Assembly: GCF_003634635.1 (NCBI RefSeq)
Contig: NZ_RBJB01000003.1
Location: 372,001-436,000 of the forward strand
DNA: 64,000 bases
Origin: Marinobacter nauticus
GTDB taxonomy: Bacteria; Pseudomonadota; Gammaproteobacteria; Pseudomonadales; Oleiphilaceae
Reading direction: 5' to 3'
A program made the position numbers and the translations under genes. Of this stretch, positions 1 to 9,312 are shown piece after piece. A model generated the notes under the pieces. That model saw only the letters and a program-made list of their open reading frames with translations, made no database searches and was not told the origin of the DNA. Every line of letters begins with the position of its first letter. Positions within the stretch are counted from its first letter, which is position 1.

Positions 1-489
1 CACCCCCACCCGCAAATCACTGTGTCCGAGAAAGCTGATAATGTTTGGGCCCAGAGGAACCTGACGAAGATGTTCCATCCATTGACGCGGCGTCGACCAG
101 GTCTTGTGAGCTTTCAGAATTGGCAACACCCGCTCCCTGGGTACGGTCTCGACCCGCGTAAAGATATCCGAGGCATCCTCGTAGTCGCTGCACACCATGC
201 TCAAGGAGCAGCTCCCCACCAGCACGGTTGTCACGCCGTGGCGCACAGATTCCGAGAGGCTTGGGCTTACCAGCAGCTCGGCATCGTAGTGCGTGTGGGT
301 ATCGAGAAAACCTGGCATCACCCAAAGCCCGGAGGCATCGACCACGCGCTCGGCATAGTCATGAGGAATCGGATCGGCCGTCACACGTACCACCCGGCCA
401 TCCTTGATGGCGAGGTTGCGGGTAAACGAGAGCGCGCCGGTACCGTCGAAATAGCGACCACCCTCGATGATGAAGTCATATCTGGCCAT
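1..489 (-). CDS. Amidohydrolase, D-aminoacylase / N-acyl-D-amino-acid deacylase type (partial, N-terminal 163 aa)
   Basis: The gene starts at the ATG in 487-489 and runs off the left edge, so only the N-terminal part is visible. The protein begins MARYDFIIEGG, has the small beta-sandwich start of urease-superfamily amidohydrolases, then PGFLDTHTHYDAE with the metal-binding HxH pair at residues 65-67, followed by HGVTTVLVGSCSLS around residues 86-99. This order is typical of D-aminoacylases, zinc enzymes that remove the acyl group from N-acyl-D-amino acids. The substrate cannot be fixed from the fragment; dihydroorotase-like or other amidohydrolases with the same fold remain possible. The frame stays open to position 1. 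Confidence 0.85.
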   Translation of the reverse strand, partial: MARYDFIIEGGRYFDGTGALSFTRNLAIKDGRVVRVTADPIPHDYAERVVDASGLWVMPGFLDTHTHYDAELLVSPSLSESVRHGVTTVLVGSCSLSMVCSDYEDASDIFTRVETVPRERVLPILKAHKTWSTPRQWMEHLRQVPLGPNIISFLGHSDLRVGV

Positions 490-566
490 GGCAAAACGCC
501 CCTCAGGATCTTGTTGTTGTGGGATGGCTATGAATCAGAATAGCCGAAGCTGGGGCAGATACCGTG

Positions 567-1874
567 TCAGTCCTTCGCTTTTCGGGCCTCAGTCGCAGGC
601 ACTTTCAGCATCAGCACAAACCCGATCAGCAGGAACAGCAAGATCGTACTCATGCCCCAACGTTGGCTGTCGGTAACCGACGTCACCCAACCCACCAGCA
701 AAGGGCCGGCAAACGCAGTTGCCTTCCCGGAGAAGGCGAACAGGCCGAACATCTGAGTCTGCAGATGCGGCGGGGCCACACGGGCCAGATGAGAACGACT
801 GGCCGATTGCAGCGGCCCCACGAAAATGCCCAGAATCATGCCCCATATCCAGAACGCGGTGGCCCCATTCACCACCAGAATCGCGAACGCACTGCAGCCC
901 AGGCCCACCAGCGACAGCAGGATGGTATTGCGACCACCCAGGGCATCGTCAATCCAGGCAAAGCCCAGTGCCCCCAGCCCGGCAGTGACGTTCAGGGCAA
1001 TGGCGAACTGCAGCACTTCCGTGGGACTCATGTTGAACGTACCGGCAGCATAGACGCCACCGAAGGTAAAAATCGTCGCCAGGCCATCGGTGTACAGCAT
1101 CCTCGCAATCAGAAACCGCACGATGTCCCGGTACTGCCGTACATGAGCAATGGATTGTTTCAGTTGGGCCAGTCCGGCCCGCGTCGCCGCCCCCAGACTC
1201 AAACCGGTTGACGGACGATCCGGGATAAAAAAGAACGCCGGCAAGGCAAATACCAGATACCACACGGCCACCAGAACAAAGGTTGCCCGCACGTGCTCTG
1301 CGGCGTCTCGATCAAGGTTAAATAACGTGCCGTCCGCTTCGATAAAGCCGTAGAGCGCCACCACCAGACTGGCGATACCGCCCACATAACCCAGTCCCCA
1401 GGCCCAGCCAGACCACCGTCCGGTACGCTCCGGCCGAGCCAGATCCGGCAACATCGAGTTATAGAAGATGAAAGCGAACTCAGCCCCGAGTGTACCCAAC
1501 CCCACCCATAGAGCGGCCGTCCAGAACTGACTCTGATCCGGCGTCACCGTCCACAACATGGCCGACGAAACCACACACAGGAGTGTAAAACTGATCAACC
1601 AGGGTTTGCGCCGGCCTGACTGATCGGCAATAGCACCGAGAATTGGAGCAAGTATGGCAATCACCACCCCAGCTATACCAACGATGTTGCCCCATGCCCG
1701 CGTGCCCGCCACTTCATCCTGAATCACCGAGACGCTGAAGTACTGGGCGAAGACAAACGTAAGAATGATCGTAAAGAAGGCACTGTTTGCCCAGTCGTAG
1801 AGCGCCCAAGACCAGAGTGCGCGTTTATTCTCAGGCGCACCAGGTAGGCTGGACTGTAATGGTGATGGTGGCAT
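567..1874 (-). CDS. MFS transporter, UMF1 / Atg22-like family
   Basis: A 435-residue, very hydrophobic protein with about 12 membrane segments. The N-terminal stretch WSWALYDWANSAFFTIILTFVFAQYF is diagnostic of the Atg22-like (UMF1) branch of the major facilitator superfamily. In yeast Atg22 exports amino acids from the vacuole; the substrates of bacterial members are mostly unknown, so amino-acid or small-solute export at the inner membrane is only suggested. The length matches full bacterial members. It lies 77 bp from the amidohydrolase and 17 bp upstream, in transcription order, of no obvious partner; the two membrane-stress genes at 1.9-2.7 kb run in the same direction and could be co-transcribed. 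Confidence 0.88.
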   Translation of the reverse strand: MPPSPLQSSLPGAPENKRALWSWALYDWANSAFFTIILTFVFAQYFSVSVIQDEVAGTRAWGNIVGIAGVVIAILAPILGAIADQSGRRKPWLISFTLLCVVSSAMLWTVTPDQSQFWTAALWVGLGTLGAEFAFIFYNSMLPDLARPERTGRWSGWAWGLGYVGGIASLVVALYGFIEADGTLFNLDRDAAEHVRATFVLVAVWYLVFALPAFFFIPDRPSTGLSLGAATRAGLAQLKQSIAHVRQYRDIVRFLIARMLYTDGLATIFTFGGVYAAGTFNMSPTEVLQFAIALNVTAGLGALGFAWIDDALGGRNTILLSLVGLGCSAFAILVVNGATAFWIWGMILGIFVGPLQSASRSHLARVAPPHLQTQMFGLFAFSGKATAFAGPLLVGWVTSVTDSQRWGMSTILLFLLIGFVLMLKVPATEARKAKD

Positions 1875-1891
1875 GTCTTGCTCTTGGTCTG

Positions 1892-2401
1892 TTACTGCGT
1901 TGTTTCCGACTGGCTATCGGAAGGTTGTGAGCCAGGCATATGCTCAGGCTTGGCAGCACGTTCAGCTTCGGCTTCCTTCATCAAAACCATACCGCCCTGA
2001 AGCAACAGAGACTTCAACCGGGGATCTCCCTGTTCGGCGATGCCCAGCACAAAAGCAATAGACGCCGATTCCAGAGGGTTCTTTCGAATCAGGTTTCTTA
2101 AAGATTCTACCGGCGATGACATGCCTGAACTTTCGCCGGAATCGGCCTGTCCGTGAGACCTGGCCGGCCGTGTCATACGATAGAAAAAAAGCACTAACAG
2201 GAGAATGCAGAAAAAGCCCGTCACGGCCATAGCACCGGCTTCACCCAGCACAGGAGCCAGGGCCAGCGTGGCGGCGTTGACGAGCATGTAAAAACCGGTA
2301 ATGAGCAGGGCCACCAGCAAAACCAGCGCCAGCAGTAAACCCAGAACTGCCGCGACTACCTTGCGCAGCGCGCCCTGCAACCAGGCCGAGTCAGGCATCA
2401 T
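1892..2401 (-). CDS. Small inner-membrane protein (YqjE/phage-holin-like), downstream of a DUF883 protein
   Basis: A 169-residue protein with two strong hydrophobic segments at about residues 15-45 and 50-75, then a charged cytoplasmic tail rich in Glu, Ser and Gln. The architecture resembles the YqjE / holin-superfamily proteins that accompany YqjD/ElaB-type ribosome-associated membrane proteins. The start codon overlaps the stop of the preceding DUF883 gene (ATG at 2399-2401 against TGA at 2401-2403), so the pair is translationally coupled. A role in envelope or stationary-phase stress is an inference from the pairing. No catalytic motif is visible. Confidence 0.6.
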   Translation of the reverse strand: MMPDSAWLQGALRKVVAAVLGLLLALVLLVALLITGFYMLVNAATLALAPVLGEAGAMAVTGFFCILLLVLFFYRMTRPARSHGQADSGESSGMSSPVESLRNLIRKNPLESASIAFVLGIAEQGDPRLKSLLLQGGMVLMKEAEAERAAKPEHMPGSQPSDSQSETTQ

Positions 2402-2730
2402 CAGCGATCCAACAAGCGACCCACCAACAACCCGGCCAGAAACATAAGAACAATACTGAGGAATGGACGCTCCTCAATTTTGTGTTCCACGTTTTCCACC
2501 GCTTTGCCGCTGACATCCTTTGCGCGATCAAGGGCTTCATCGCCCCGCCGCTTTACCTGGTCAAACGCTTCCCGGCTTTCGCGGCGTATCTCGTCTCGGA
2601 GATGACTGATGTTGTTCTTCTGGCCTTCAGCGACGCTTCTGGTCAGCTTGGCCATATCTTCCTGAAGACGGCGCAGATCCTCACGTACCTGTTCGTACTC
2701 ATTTTGTTGACCGGATTTCGCTTCCATCAT
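2401..2730 (-). CDS. YqjD/ElaB-like DUF883 family membrane protein
   Basis: A 109-residue protein with a long charged amphipathic helical region (residues 8-85, heptad-like, rich in Arg, Glu, Lys and Asp) followed by one C-terminal membrane anchor (FLSIVLMFLAGLLVGRLLDR). This is the layout of the DUF883 family (YqjD, ElaB, YgaM), inner-membrane proteins that in E. coli bind ribosomes in stationary phase. The ribosome-binding role is family knowledge and is not shown here. An AAGGAGG box lies 5 nt before the first of two consecutive ATG codons. It is followed by the coupled two-TM gene. Confidence 0.78.
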   Translation of the reverse strand: MMEAKSGQQNEYEQVREDLRRLQEDMAKLTRSVAEGQKNNISHLRDEIRRESREAFDQVKRRGDEALDRAKDVSGKAVENVEHKIEERPFLSIVLMFLAGLLVGRLLDR

Positions 2731-2879
2731 CTTGCCTCCTTATCAGTATGATTACTGCTATTTCGGCTATGGCTGCGTGTATCCAAAAGCAACCACGGTC
2801 ACTCCAACTCTAGCACAGGGTTCAAACAACGTGATTAGCGCTTCTTAATGTGCGGGACGCCATTGGAGGATCTCCACCC

Positions 2880-4003
2880 TCAGGTGGGTAGTGCCTTGCC
2901 TGCCGGACCATCATAGCCACAAACCCGGTTGCGGCCCCCGGCCTTGGCCTCATACAGTGAACGGTCGGCCCGTTTGACCGCCCCCTCCACAGATTCCAGA
3001 AGGGGGTTTACCTCAGCCACACCGACACTTACTGTGACTTGAACCACCAACCCATCGCCTCCATCAATGATCATGGCTTCGACAGCGTTCCTGATACGTT
3101 CAGCACAGCCAAACGCCTCTGCCAGATCCGCACCCGGCAGGAGAATGACGAATTCCTCGCCACCGAAGCGCGCGACCAGATCCCTGTCCCGGCTGAACTG
3201 ACGAAATACGGAGGCAACTTCTACCAGAACCAGGTCGCCCACATTGTGGCCATGGGTGTCATTGACCGCTTTGAAATGATCGAAATCAATGGCGATAACC
3301 GACAACGGCTCACCGAGAAGGTCACTACCATCATCAGGGCGGCAAGACTGCTGGCAGGCTTCAGGGCCGTCGCGATATCAAACAGGCCGTAAACAAACGT
3401 CACCACCAGCAATGCCAGCATACCCTGAAGCACGCGATGTTCGGTGCGGAAATACTCATGTGTTTCGAAAATGGCCATCATGAACGACAGCAGGAAAATC
3501 GGCATGGTTATCAACGAGAGATTCAGGACAAACACTGCGTCGCCGTAAGCGTTGAACGCCTTCGCCACCAAACCGTAAGACAGCGCGATCCAGACCAGGC
3601 CTGAAATCAGATAGAGTGAGTAGTAAATGTTTTCCTTCTTGCTGGTGGCGAAATACAAAAGGCCGTTATAGAAGACGAGCGCCAGCATCATCCCCACCAT
3701 AAGGGCAATATCGAGGTGCCCCCCGGCCAGCGCCCGCCGGGAATTCTCGTCATCGTATACCTTCAACGAGAACCACTGGTGTGAGTATGCGTGACTGCGC
3801 ACATACACAACCGTCGTTTTCCCGGCTTGCAGTTCGAACGGGTACACCAGTGTTCCCCGATACATGGCAGGGTGGGCGTCAGCCTCATTGAGGTTAACGG
3901 AAAGCCGATTGACGACGCGTGAGGAGCGCTCTTCAACAATATCGATTGAACGAACGTGATAAGCCTTGGGAAGGTGCAGAAACAGCAAACGGCCAAGCGC
4001 CAT
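2880..4003 (-). pseudogene. Decayed 7TM-DISM receptor / GGDEF diguanylate cyclase
   Basis: Two pieces of one protein lie in different frames. The upstream piece (4003 to about 3320) carries the end of a periplasmic 7TMR-DISMED2-like sensory domain and four to five membrane helices of a 7TMR-DISM module. The downstream piece (about 3366 to 2880) carries a GGDEF domain entered late, at SVIAIDFDHFKAVND, with an intact RFGGEEF active site and the C-terminal SVGVAE region. The signal peptide and first half of the sensor domain, the last membrane helices and the DxLTGLPNRR start of GGDEF are all missing, and the frame shifts by one base between the pieces. A complete family member would be roughly 600 residues. 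A short cytosolic GGDEF fragment of 141 aa could still be translated from 3305, but without its first helices it is unlikely to be active. Confidence 0.8.
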
Positions 4004-4080
4004 TGAGGGTTTCCTTACACCTGCAGGGATTCCAAGTCTAGCACCTGTCGCAATTCAGGGCAGTAGAACCTTAGGCCGAG

Positions 4081-5397
4081 TCAGTTGCCCAACCGGTTGG
4101 CAAATTGAGAGACAGCATCAACAACCTCACGGGCGGCCTCCTGAATCTCATTGATCACATCCCCGGCCTCGCCAACGAGCGACCGCACCTCTTCCGCCCT
4201 GGATTTTCCGGATTCGATCACACCCACCGCTCTGGAAGTCAGCTCCTGGTTACGACTGACAACCGAGGTGATCTCTTCGGTCGCTTCCGACGTCCGGGAT
4301 GCCAGCTTTCTTACCTCATCGGCCACCACCGCAAAACCCCGTCCCTGATCGCCCGCCCGGGCCGCCTCAATGGCAGCGTTGAGCGCAAGCAGATTGGTCT
4401 GCTCCGCGATTCCGCTAATACTCTGGATCAGTGCATTGATGGTCTGGGATTGCTGATCAAGTTCGCCAATTCGTTCAACCGCCCGACTCATTTCGTCCGC
4501 CAGCTGCTGCATCACCGTGACCGTATTCTCCATGACTTCCTTGCCTCGCTTGGCGCTGGCATCCGTCGCTTTAGAGGTGTCATAGGCGACACCTGCAGCG
4601 TTGGAGACTTCCCGTTCCTGAAGGACCTGCTCGGTGATCACCGTTGCAAATTTCACAACTTTGTAGAGCTCATCACGGGCATTCATCAACGGGTTATAGG
4701 AAGCTTCAAGCCAGACTTCACGGCCCGCCTTGTCAACCCGCTTGAAGCGTTCAGCGACAAAATCACCGTTACGCAGTCGCTGCCAGAACTGCTCGTAGTT
4801 TGGGGAGTTATATACTTCCGGAGGACAAAAGATGCGGTGGTGTTTTCCCTTGATTTCGTCGAGCCGATAGCCCATCGCATCCAGAAACAGGTGGTTGGCG
4901 GTCAGCACATGGCCATGGAGGTCAAACTCGATCACCGCTGTCGAACGCTGCATCGCCCGAATCAGGTTTTCGTGCTCACGAGAGGTCTCAATGGTCCGGG
5001 TAAGGTTGTTGGCGAAGATCGTGATGTGGTCCAGCTCACCGTCCCGCCGTTTGATCGGACATACCATGGCCCGGAACCAAAGATGAGTGCCTGCGCCATT
5101 CTGCACCTGCCAGGCGCCTACCCATACACGTCCTTTGCTGACCGCCTCCGTCATCAACCGGAAATGCTGGGTAGATCTCAGGTATTCGGGCACCAGATCT
5201 CTGGGGTGCCGGCCAATCACCGCATCACTGCCGGCACCAAACTCGCTTTGGAAACGCGAATTGACAGACTTGATCAGGCCACCGGAGTCCAACTCCAGGG
5301 CCATCATCTCCTCCGCGACGTCTTCAACGAGTTGCTGCAACATGTACAGCTCTTCCTTGAGGTTCTCGTTTTCTTGTTGCAGTTTTTTGCCGAACAT
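4081..5397 (-). CDS. Soluble double-PAS methyl-accepting chemotaxis protein, BdlA-like
   Basis: A 438-residue protein without membrane segments. A short N-terminal coiled coil (residues 1-25) leads into two PAS domains (about 30-140 and 150-255, each with the [19 protein letters not shown] end of PAS/PAC) and then a full MCP signalling domain (about 270-438) with the conserved hairpin tip [21 protein letters not shown]. The size and order match BdlA of Pseudomonas aeruginosa, a cytosolic PAS-PAS-MCP protein that triggers biofilm dispersal; a role in energy or redox taxis or in dispersal is therefore likely but unproven. An AGGAG box lies 11 nt before the ATG. The broken diguanylate cyclase directly downstream suggests that a c-di-GMP partner has been lost. 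Confidence 0.88.
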   Translation of the reverse strand: MFGKKLQQENENLKEELYMLQQLVEDVAEEMMALELDSGGLIKSVNSRFQSEFGAGSDAVIGRHPRDLVPEYLRSTQHFRLMTEAVSKGRVWVGAWQVQNGAGTHLWFRAMVCPIKRRDGELDHITIFANNLTRTIETSREHENLIRAMQRSTAVIEFDLHGHVLTANHLFLDAMGYRLDEIKGKHHRIFCPPEVYNSPNYEQFWQRLRNGDFVAERFKRVDKAGREVWLEASYNPLMNARDELYKVVKFATVITEQVLQEREVSNAAGVAYDTSKATDASAKRGKEVMENTVTVMQQLADEMSRAVERIGELDQQSQTINALIQSISGIAEQTNLLALNAAIEAARAGDQGRGFAVVADEVRKLASRTSEATEEITSVVSRNQELTSRAVGVIESGKSRAEEVRSLVGEAGDVINEIQEAAREVVDAVSQFANRLGN

Positions 5398-5591
5398 TTG
5401 TCCAGTGCTCCTAGTCGCCCCAAGCCATCAGCCAGACTGACAGTACTTCCACTTTTCAACTAACGGCTCAACCGATCTAAACTTAAGGCTTCACGCCCTT
5501 GTGACAGCATTTGCTTCCAGAAACTACAGTGTAGTTAAAGGAATCTGATCGTGGGTTCGGCAGAGACACCCCAGGACCAAAGGAGAAGACC

Positions 5592-6995
5592 ATGAGTGGC
5601 CAGTACACGTACCGTATGGGATTTCAGACCATGGATTTCAGGGACCTGGGGACCTTGATGGCAAAGGCAACGCCAGAGCGCTCAGGCGATCATCTCGCCG
5701 GCGTTGGCGCAGCGTCGGCTGAAGAGCGGGTACTGGCACAAATGTGTCTGGCCGACCTGCCACTCAAGACATTTCTGACCGACGCCCTGATTCCCTATGA
5801 AACGGATGAGGTAACCCGCCTGATCATGGACTCTCATGACGCCGCCGCCTTCGCCCCCGTTTCTCACCTGACGGTTGGCGATTTCCGGAACTGGCTTCTG
5901 AGCGATAACGCCTCGCCGGAGATGCTGGCACGACTACGCCCCGGTCTGACGCCTGAAATGGTGGCGGCGGTCAGCAAGCTCATGCGCAACCAGGATCTTA
6001 TCCTGGTTGCGCAGAAATGCCAGATAACCACAGCGTTCCGAAACACCGTCGGGTTGCCGGGGCGCCTTTCCACCCGGCTGCAACCGAACCACCCTACAGA
6101 TGACATGGCAGGCATCGCCGCCAGCATTCTTGATGGCCTGCTTTATGGCAATGGCGACGCCGTCATCGGCATTAATCCAGCGACCGATAACGTGGCTCAA
6201 ACCAAGCGGCTACTGACCATGGTCGACGAAGTAATCCAGCGCTACGACATTCCAACTCAGTCTTGCGTGCTTACGCACGTGACCAACACCCTCGAAGCCA
6301 TCGAACAGGGGGCGCCCGTAGATTTGGTTTTCCAGTCTATAGGCGGCACCGAAGCCACCAACCAGAGTTTCGGGTTCAGCCTCGCCACCCTGAAAGAGGC
6401 TCAGGAAGCCGCCCTGAGCCTGAAACGCGGGTCCGTCGGCCAAAACGTAATGTACTTTGAAACCGGTCAGGGTAGCGCCCTCTCCGCCAATGCTCACCAC
6501 GGCCTTGACCAGCAAACCTGCGAGGCCAGGGCCTACGCGGTCGCCCGCCATTTTGACCCGCTGCTGGTGAATACGGTGGTCGGCTTTATCGGCCCGGAAT
6601 ATCTCTATGATGGCAAGCAGATCACCCGGGCAGGCCTGGAGGATCATTTCTGCGGAAAGCTGCTCGGGCTGCCGATGGGTTGCGACATCTGCTACACCAA
6701 CCACGCCGAAGCCGACCAGAATGATATGGATATCCTGCTGACGCTGCTCGGAGTCGCCGGGTGCACATTCATCATGGGCATTCCAGGGTCAGATGACATC
6801 ATGCTCAATTACCAGACCACGTCATTCCACGACGCCCTTTACGCCCGCCGTGTGCTCAACCTGAAACCGGCACCGGAGTTCGAGCAATGGTTGCGTGCCA
6901 TGCAGATTTTCGAGGATTCGGATCGGGTGGCGCTGAATAACGACATACCAGCGGCCTTCCGCCACAGCCTCTCCGGCCCGCGAAGGAGAGCATAA
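5592..6995 (+). CDS. eutB: Ethanolamine ammonia-lyase, large subunit
   Basis: A 467-residue match to EutB, the barrel-forming subunit of adenosylcobalamin-dependent ethanolamine ammonia-lyase, which converts ethanolamine to acetaldehyde and ammonia. Characteristic stretches include the N-terminal MGFQTMDFRDLGTLMAKA region, FQSIGGTEATNQSFGFSL, MYFETGQGSALSANAHHG and GLPMGCDICYTNHAEADQ, with the substrate-contacting Glu and Asp positions in these conserved blocks. Length equals the family norm. AAAGGAG lies 7 nt before the ATG. It is followed after 2 nt by eutC, and no EutA reactivase, permease or microcompartment gene is nearby, so this is the short two-gene form used to take nitrogen and carbon from ethanolamine. 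Confidence 0.96.
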   Translation: MSGQYTYRMGFQTMDFRDLGTLMAKATPERSGDHLAGVGAASAEERVLAQMCLADLPLKTFLTDALIPYETDEVTRLIMDSHDAAAFAPVSHLTVGDFRNWLLSDNASPEMLARLRPGLTPEMVAAVSKLMRNQDLILVAQKCQITTAFRNTVGLPGRLSTRLQPNHPTDDMAGIAASILDGLLYGNGDAVIGINPATDNVAQTKRLLTMVDEVIQRYDIPTQSCVLTHVTNTLEAIEQGAPVDLVFQSIGGTEATNQSFGFSLATLKEAQEAALSLKRGSVGQNVMYFETGQGSALSANAHHGLDQQTCEARAYAVARHFDPLLVNTVVGFIGPEYLYDGKQITRAGLEDHFCGKLLGLPMGCDICYTNHAEADQNDMDILLTLLGVAGCTFIMGIPGSDDIMLNYQTTSFHDALYARRVLNLKPAPEFEQWLRAMQIFEDSDRVALNNDIPAAFRHSLSGPRRRA

Positions 6996-6997
6996 CC

Positions 6998-7822
6998 ATG
7001 ACCGACTCAAAGTTCCCGACCGTCGTTCACAACCCCTGGCGAGGTCTGCGCCAGTACACCCCAGCCCGCATCGGCCTTGGCAGGGCGGGCGTCAGCCTCC
7101 CCACAGCAGAGCTTCTTGAGTTTCAGCTGGCCCATGCCCGCGCCAGGGATGCCGTGCACCATCCACTGGATATTGAGCAGTTGATCGTCGAATTCCAGCA
7201 GATACCCGAGATGTCGGCCCTGGGCCCAACGATTCAACTTCAGAGCCAGGCACCAGACCGGGCCTGCTACCTGCAAAGGCCGGATCTGGGGCGTGTTCTG
7301 AGCGAATCATCCAGCAGCCGTCTACAATCGTCGAAAACAGGCTCTGCTGAGCCCCCTGATCTGGCCATAGTGATCGCCGACGGACTGTCAGCCAGAGCCG
7401 TGCAGCAAAACGCCCCGGCGTTCATGCGCAGCTTCCTCCAGAAACTGGCCCATGACTGCCCTGAGTGGCGGGTTGCAACACCCCTGCTGGTAGAACAGGG
7501 GCGCGTAGCGATTGGCGACCACATAGGTCAGGTGCTCCAGACACAACAAGTGGTGGTACTGATCGGTGAGCGACCGGGGCTCAGCTCACCCGACGGCCTC
7601 GGCGTCTACCTTACTCATCACCCCGAGCCGGGGCTGCCAGATGCCCGCCGCAACTGCGTATCCAATATCCGCCCTGCCGGACTGGGGGTGGAACAGGCGA
7701 GCGAGAAAGTGATCTACCTTCTTAAGGAAGCCAGGCGACTGGGCACCTCAGGGGTCGCCCTGAAGGATCGAAGCGAAGAAGTGGAACTGACCGTATCAGA
7801 GAGGGGGAATTTTCTGGTGTAG
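6998..7822 (+). CDS. eutC: Ethanolamine ammonia-lyase, small subunit
   Basis: A 274-residue EutC. The N-terminal WRGLRQYTPARIGLGRAGVS and AHARARDAVHHPLD blocks and the C-terminal LIGERPGLSSPDGLGVYLTHHP and RRNCVSNIRPAGLG blocks are the conserved cobalamin-contacting features of the family. It forms the B12-binding complex with EutB. The start codon is 2 nt after the eutB stop, and GAAGGAGAG within the eutB end supplies its ribosome site, so the two subunits are translationally coupled. The middle (about residues 108-120) is a low-complexity Ser-rich stretch. The reading frame ends at a hairpin that also covers the stop of the convergent gene. Confidence 0.95.
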   Translation: MTDSKFPTVVHNPWRGLRQYTPARIGLGRAGVSLPTAELLEFQLAHARARDAVHHPLDIEQLIVEFQQIPEMSALGPTIQLQSQAPDRACYLQRPDLGRVLSESSSSRLQSSKTGSAEPPDLAIVIADGLSARAVQQNAPAFMRSFLQKLAHDCPEWRVATPLLVEQGRVAIGDHIGQVLQTQQVVVLIGERPGLSSPDGLGVYLTHHPEPGLPDARRNCVSNIRPAGLGVEQASEKVIYLLKEARRLGTSGVALKDRSEEVELTVSERGNFLV

Positions 7823-7828
7823 CCGGGA

Positions 7829-8215
7829 TCAGAAAGATCCCGACAACACTTCCTGAAGATCCTGCTTCAGCTCTTCCGGCTGCGTTATCCATAGCTCACT
7901 GTCGGCGCCCGGAAAAACACCCACCTCAAGCCCGTCACGGCTTAACCCGGGCACCCACTTTTTGAAGAAGTCCGGCAATGAAATCGCTTTGGGGCTCAGG
8001 TCACCCGAAGGCCCTGCATAATCTGCTGCAAAGTCCTCAGCGGGCCACACCGGGAGATACCCGACGCCATCTTCCTCCGAGACAATTTTGAGAAACTGGT
8101 TATCGCCATTGACCAGTATCCAGAGCTCGCGCTCTTCCACCACAGCGTCCAGAAAATAGTCGTAGCGTTCTTCGCCATCCATTTCCAGAATCGAGGCTAA
8201 CGGGTTATCGCTCAT
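7829..8215 (-). CDS. DUF2750-type conserved protein
   Basis: A 128-residue acidic protein beginning MSDNPLASILEM. The blocks RYDYFLDAVVEERELWILV, LPVWPAEDFAADYA and LPDFFKKWVPGL fit small DUF2750-type proteins, which have no known function. The start at 8215 is preferred to the in-frame ATG at 8236 because AAGAGAG precedes it at a suitable distance while the upstream ATG has no ribosome site. It is convergent with eutC: their stops are only a few bases apart and share a hairpin (CGGGATC/GATCCCG, 7824-7842). No membrane segment or signal peptide is seen. Confidence 0.7.
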   Translation of the reverse strand: MSDNPLASILEMDGEERYDYFLDAVVEERELWILVNGDNQFLKIVSEEDGVGYLPVWPAEDFAADYAGPSGDLSPKAISLPDFFKKWVPGLSRDGLEVGVFPGADSELWITQPEELKQDLQEVLSGSF

Positions 8216-8251
8216 TGCGGCTCTCTTGTTGATCATGCCGGCGGATGCGGC

Positions 8252-8890
8252 TTACAGGTTCGCCAGCGCATCACGCACCGGCACATCTCCAGACACTACA
8301 TCAAAAACGCAATTGCCGGTATTGTCAGAATCCAGCACAGCCAACAGAACCCGGGCAACGTCCTGGCGAGGAATCTCTCCGAACGCGTCCAGTCGCTCGC
8401 TGACCGACACCTTACCGTTGCCATCGTCATTGGTAAGTCGGCCAGGGCGCACAATGGTGTAATTCAGACCACTGCTTTTCAGGTGTTCATCGGCATTACG
8501 CTTGGCACGCAGGTAATGCTGAAGCTTTTCAGGGCCTTTTTCGGGCTCTTCAGCTCGCATACTGCTGACCATGATGAAACGTTTGATGCCCATGGCCTTG
8601 GCGGTATCCACGAGGCGAATCGCGCCATCCTGATCCACATCTACTGTCTTGTCCGGACCAGTATGGGGGCCGGACCCGGCAGTAAAGATAACGGCGTCAC
8701 AGCCCCGCATCGATTCGCTGCAATCCTGCTCCAGGTCGCCAATCACCGTTTCCGTGGCGCCGAGCTTCTGCAACTCCGGCCCCTGGTCTGCGTGGCGAAC
8801 CAGTGCTCGTGCCTCATGCTCGCTATCCGCGATTTCCTGTAATAGAAAACGCCCGATCTGCCCGTTGGCTCCGGCAATGAATACATGCAT
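8252..8890 (-). CDS. NAD(P)-binding SDR-family protein (atypical, YwnB/YhfK-like)
   Basis: A 212-residue Rossmann-fold protein. The dinucleotide motif is GANGQIGRFL at residues 7-16, with DAVIFTAG near 65 and FIMVSSMRAEEPE near 103. It contains YLRAKRNADEHLKSSGLNYTIVRPG, where the usual YxxxK dyad is present as Y-x3-K. This is the layout of the NmrA-like/atypical SDR5 group, which bind NAD(P)H and act as oxidoreductases or redox sensors. The substrate is unknown. GGAGG lies 6 nt before the ATG. It runs in the same direction as the DUF2750 gene, 36 bp away, and could share its transcript. Confidence 0.82.
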   Translation of the reverse strand: MHVFIAGANGQIGRFLLQEIADSEHEARALVRHADQGPELQKLGATETVIGDLEQDCSESMRGCDAVIFTAGSGPHTGPDKTVDVDQDGAIRLVDTAKAMGIKRFIMVSSMRAEEPEKGPEKLQHYLRAKRNADEHLKSSGLNYTIVRPGRLTNDDGNGKVSVSERLDAFGEIPRQDVARVLLAVLDSDNTGNCVFDVVSGDVPVRDALANL

Positions 8891-8958
8891 AGGGTGCCTC
8901 CCCTGTCTGTTGTGTGAAATGAACCTACCCTACTAGCTGCGCCCGGACGGCGGATAAT

Positions 8959-9291
8959 TCAAGGGACCGACGCGACCCGGGACTGGGCCTTACCCGATGA
9001 ATGAGCCGTTATCAGGGGAACGGGACGGGCTTCGCGCTGCGCCAGATAGCGTGTGCAGCTTACACGGAGAAAGGAGGCGAAGTTCTCTACTTCACCTCTC
9101 AGTTCCATCACCTCTTCGTGGAGTTTGGTGATGAGCTGATTGGTGGTCATGCCGTCCACTTCGGCAATCTCCCGGAGAATATCCCAGAACTGGTTCTCAA
9201 GCCGAAGCGTTGTTACCACCCCCCGGATACGGAGAGAACGAGACCGACTTTCAAACAGGATCGGGTCGGCTTTCACATAGAGTTCACACAT
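8959..9291 (-). CDS. Ribbon-helix-helix domain protein (RHH_4 type)
   Basis: A 110-residue protein whose core RSLRIRGVVTTLRLENQFWDILREIAEVDGMTTNQLITKLHEEV (residues about 19-65) fits the ribbon-helix-helix DNA-binding fold of the RHH_4 family: a beta strand able to contact the major groove followed by two helices. The C-terminal part ends in a basic Ser/Arg tail with no recognised fold. Family members are probable repressors or nucleoid-type regulators with unknown targets. AGGAG lies 9 nt before the ATG. A perfect 11-bp hairpin sits just upstream and separates it from the DJ-1 family gene. Confidence 0.72.
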   Translation of the reverse strand: MCELYVKADPILFESRSRSLRIRGVVTTLRLENQFWDILREIAEVDGMTTNQLITKLHEEVMELRGEVENFASFLRVSCTRYLAQREARPVPLITAHSSGKAQSRVASVP

Positions 9292-9312
9292 GGAGTCGGT
9301 CTCCTGTGATAA

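Noticed and set aside
22..543. Plus-strand frame of 173 codons at the left edge
   Set aside because: The minus strand encodes a clear amidohydrolase N-terminus with HxH over the same bases.
4105..5463. Long plus-strand frame (452 codons) opposite the chemoreceptor gene
   Set aside because: It is antisense to a well-supported PAS-PAS-MCP gene, has no domain-like sequence and is rich in His/Arg/Leu as expected from a GC-rich mirror frame.
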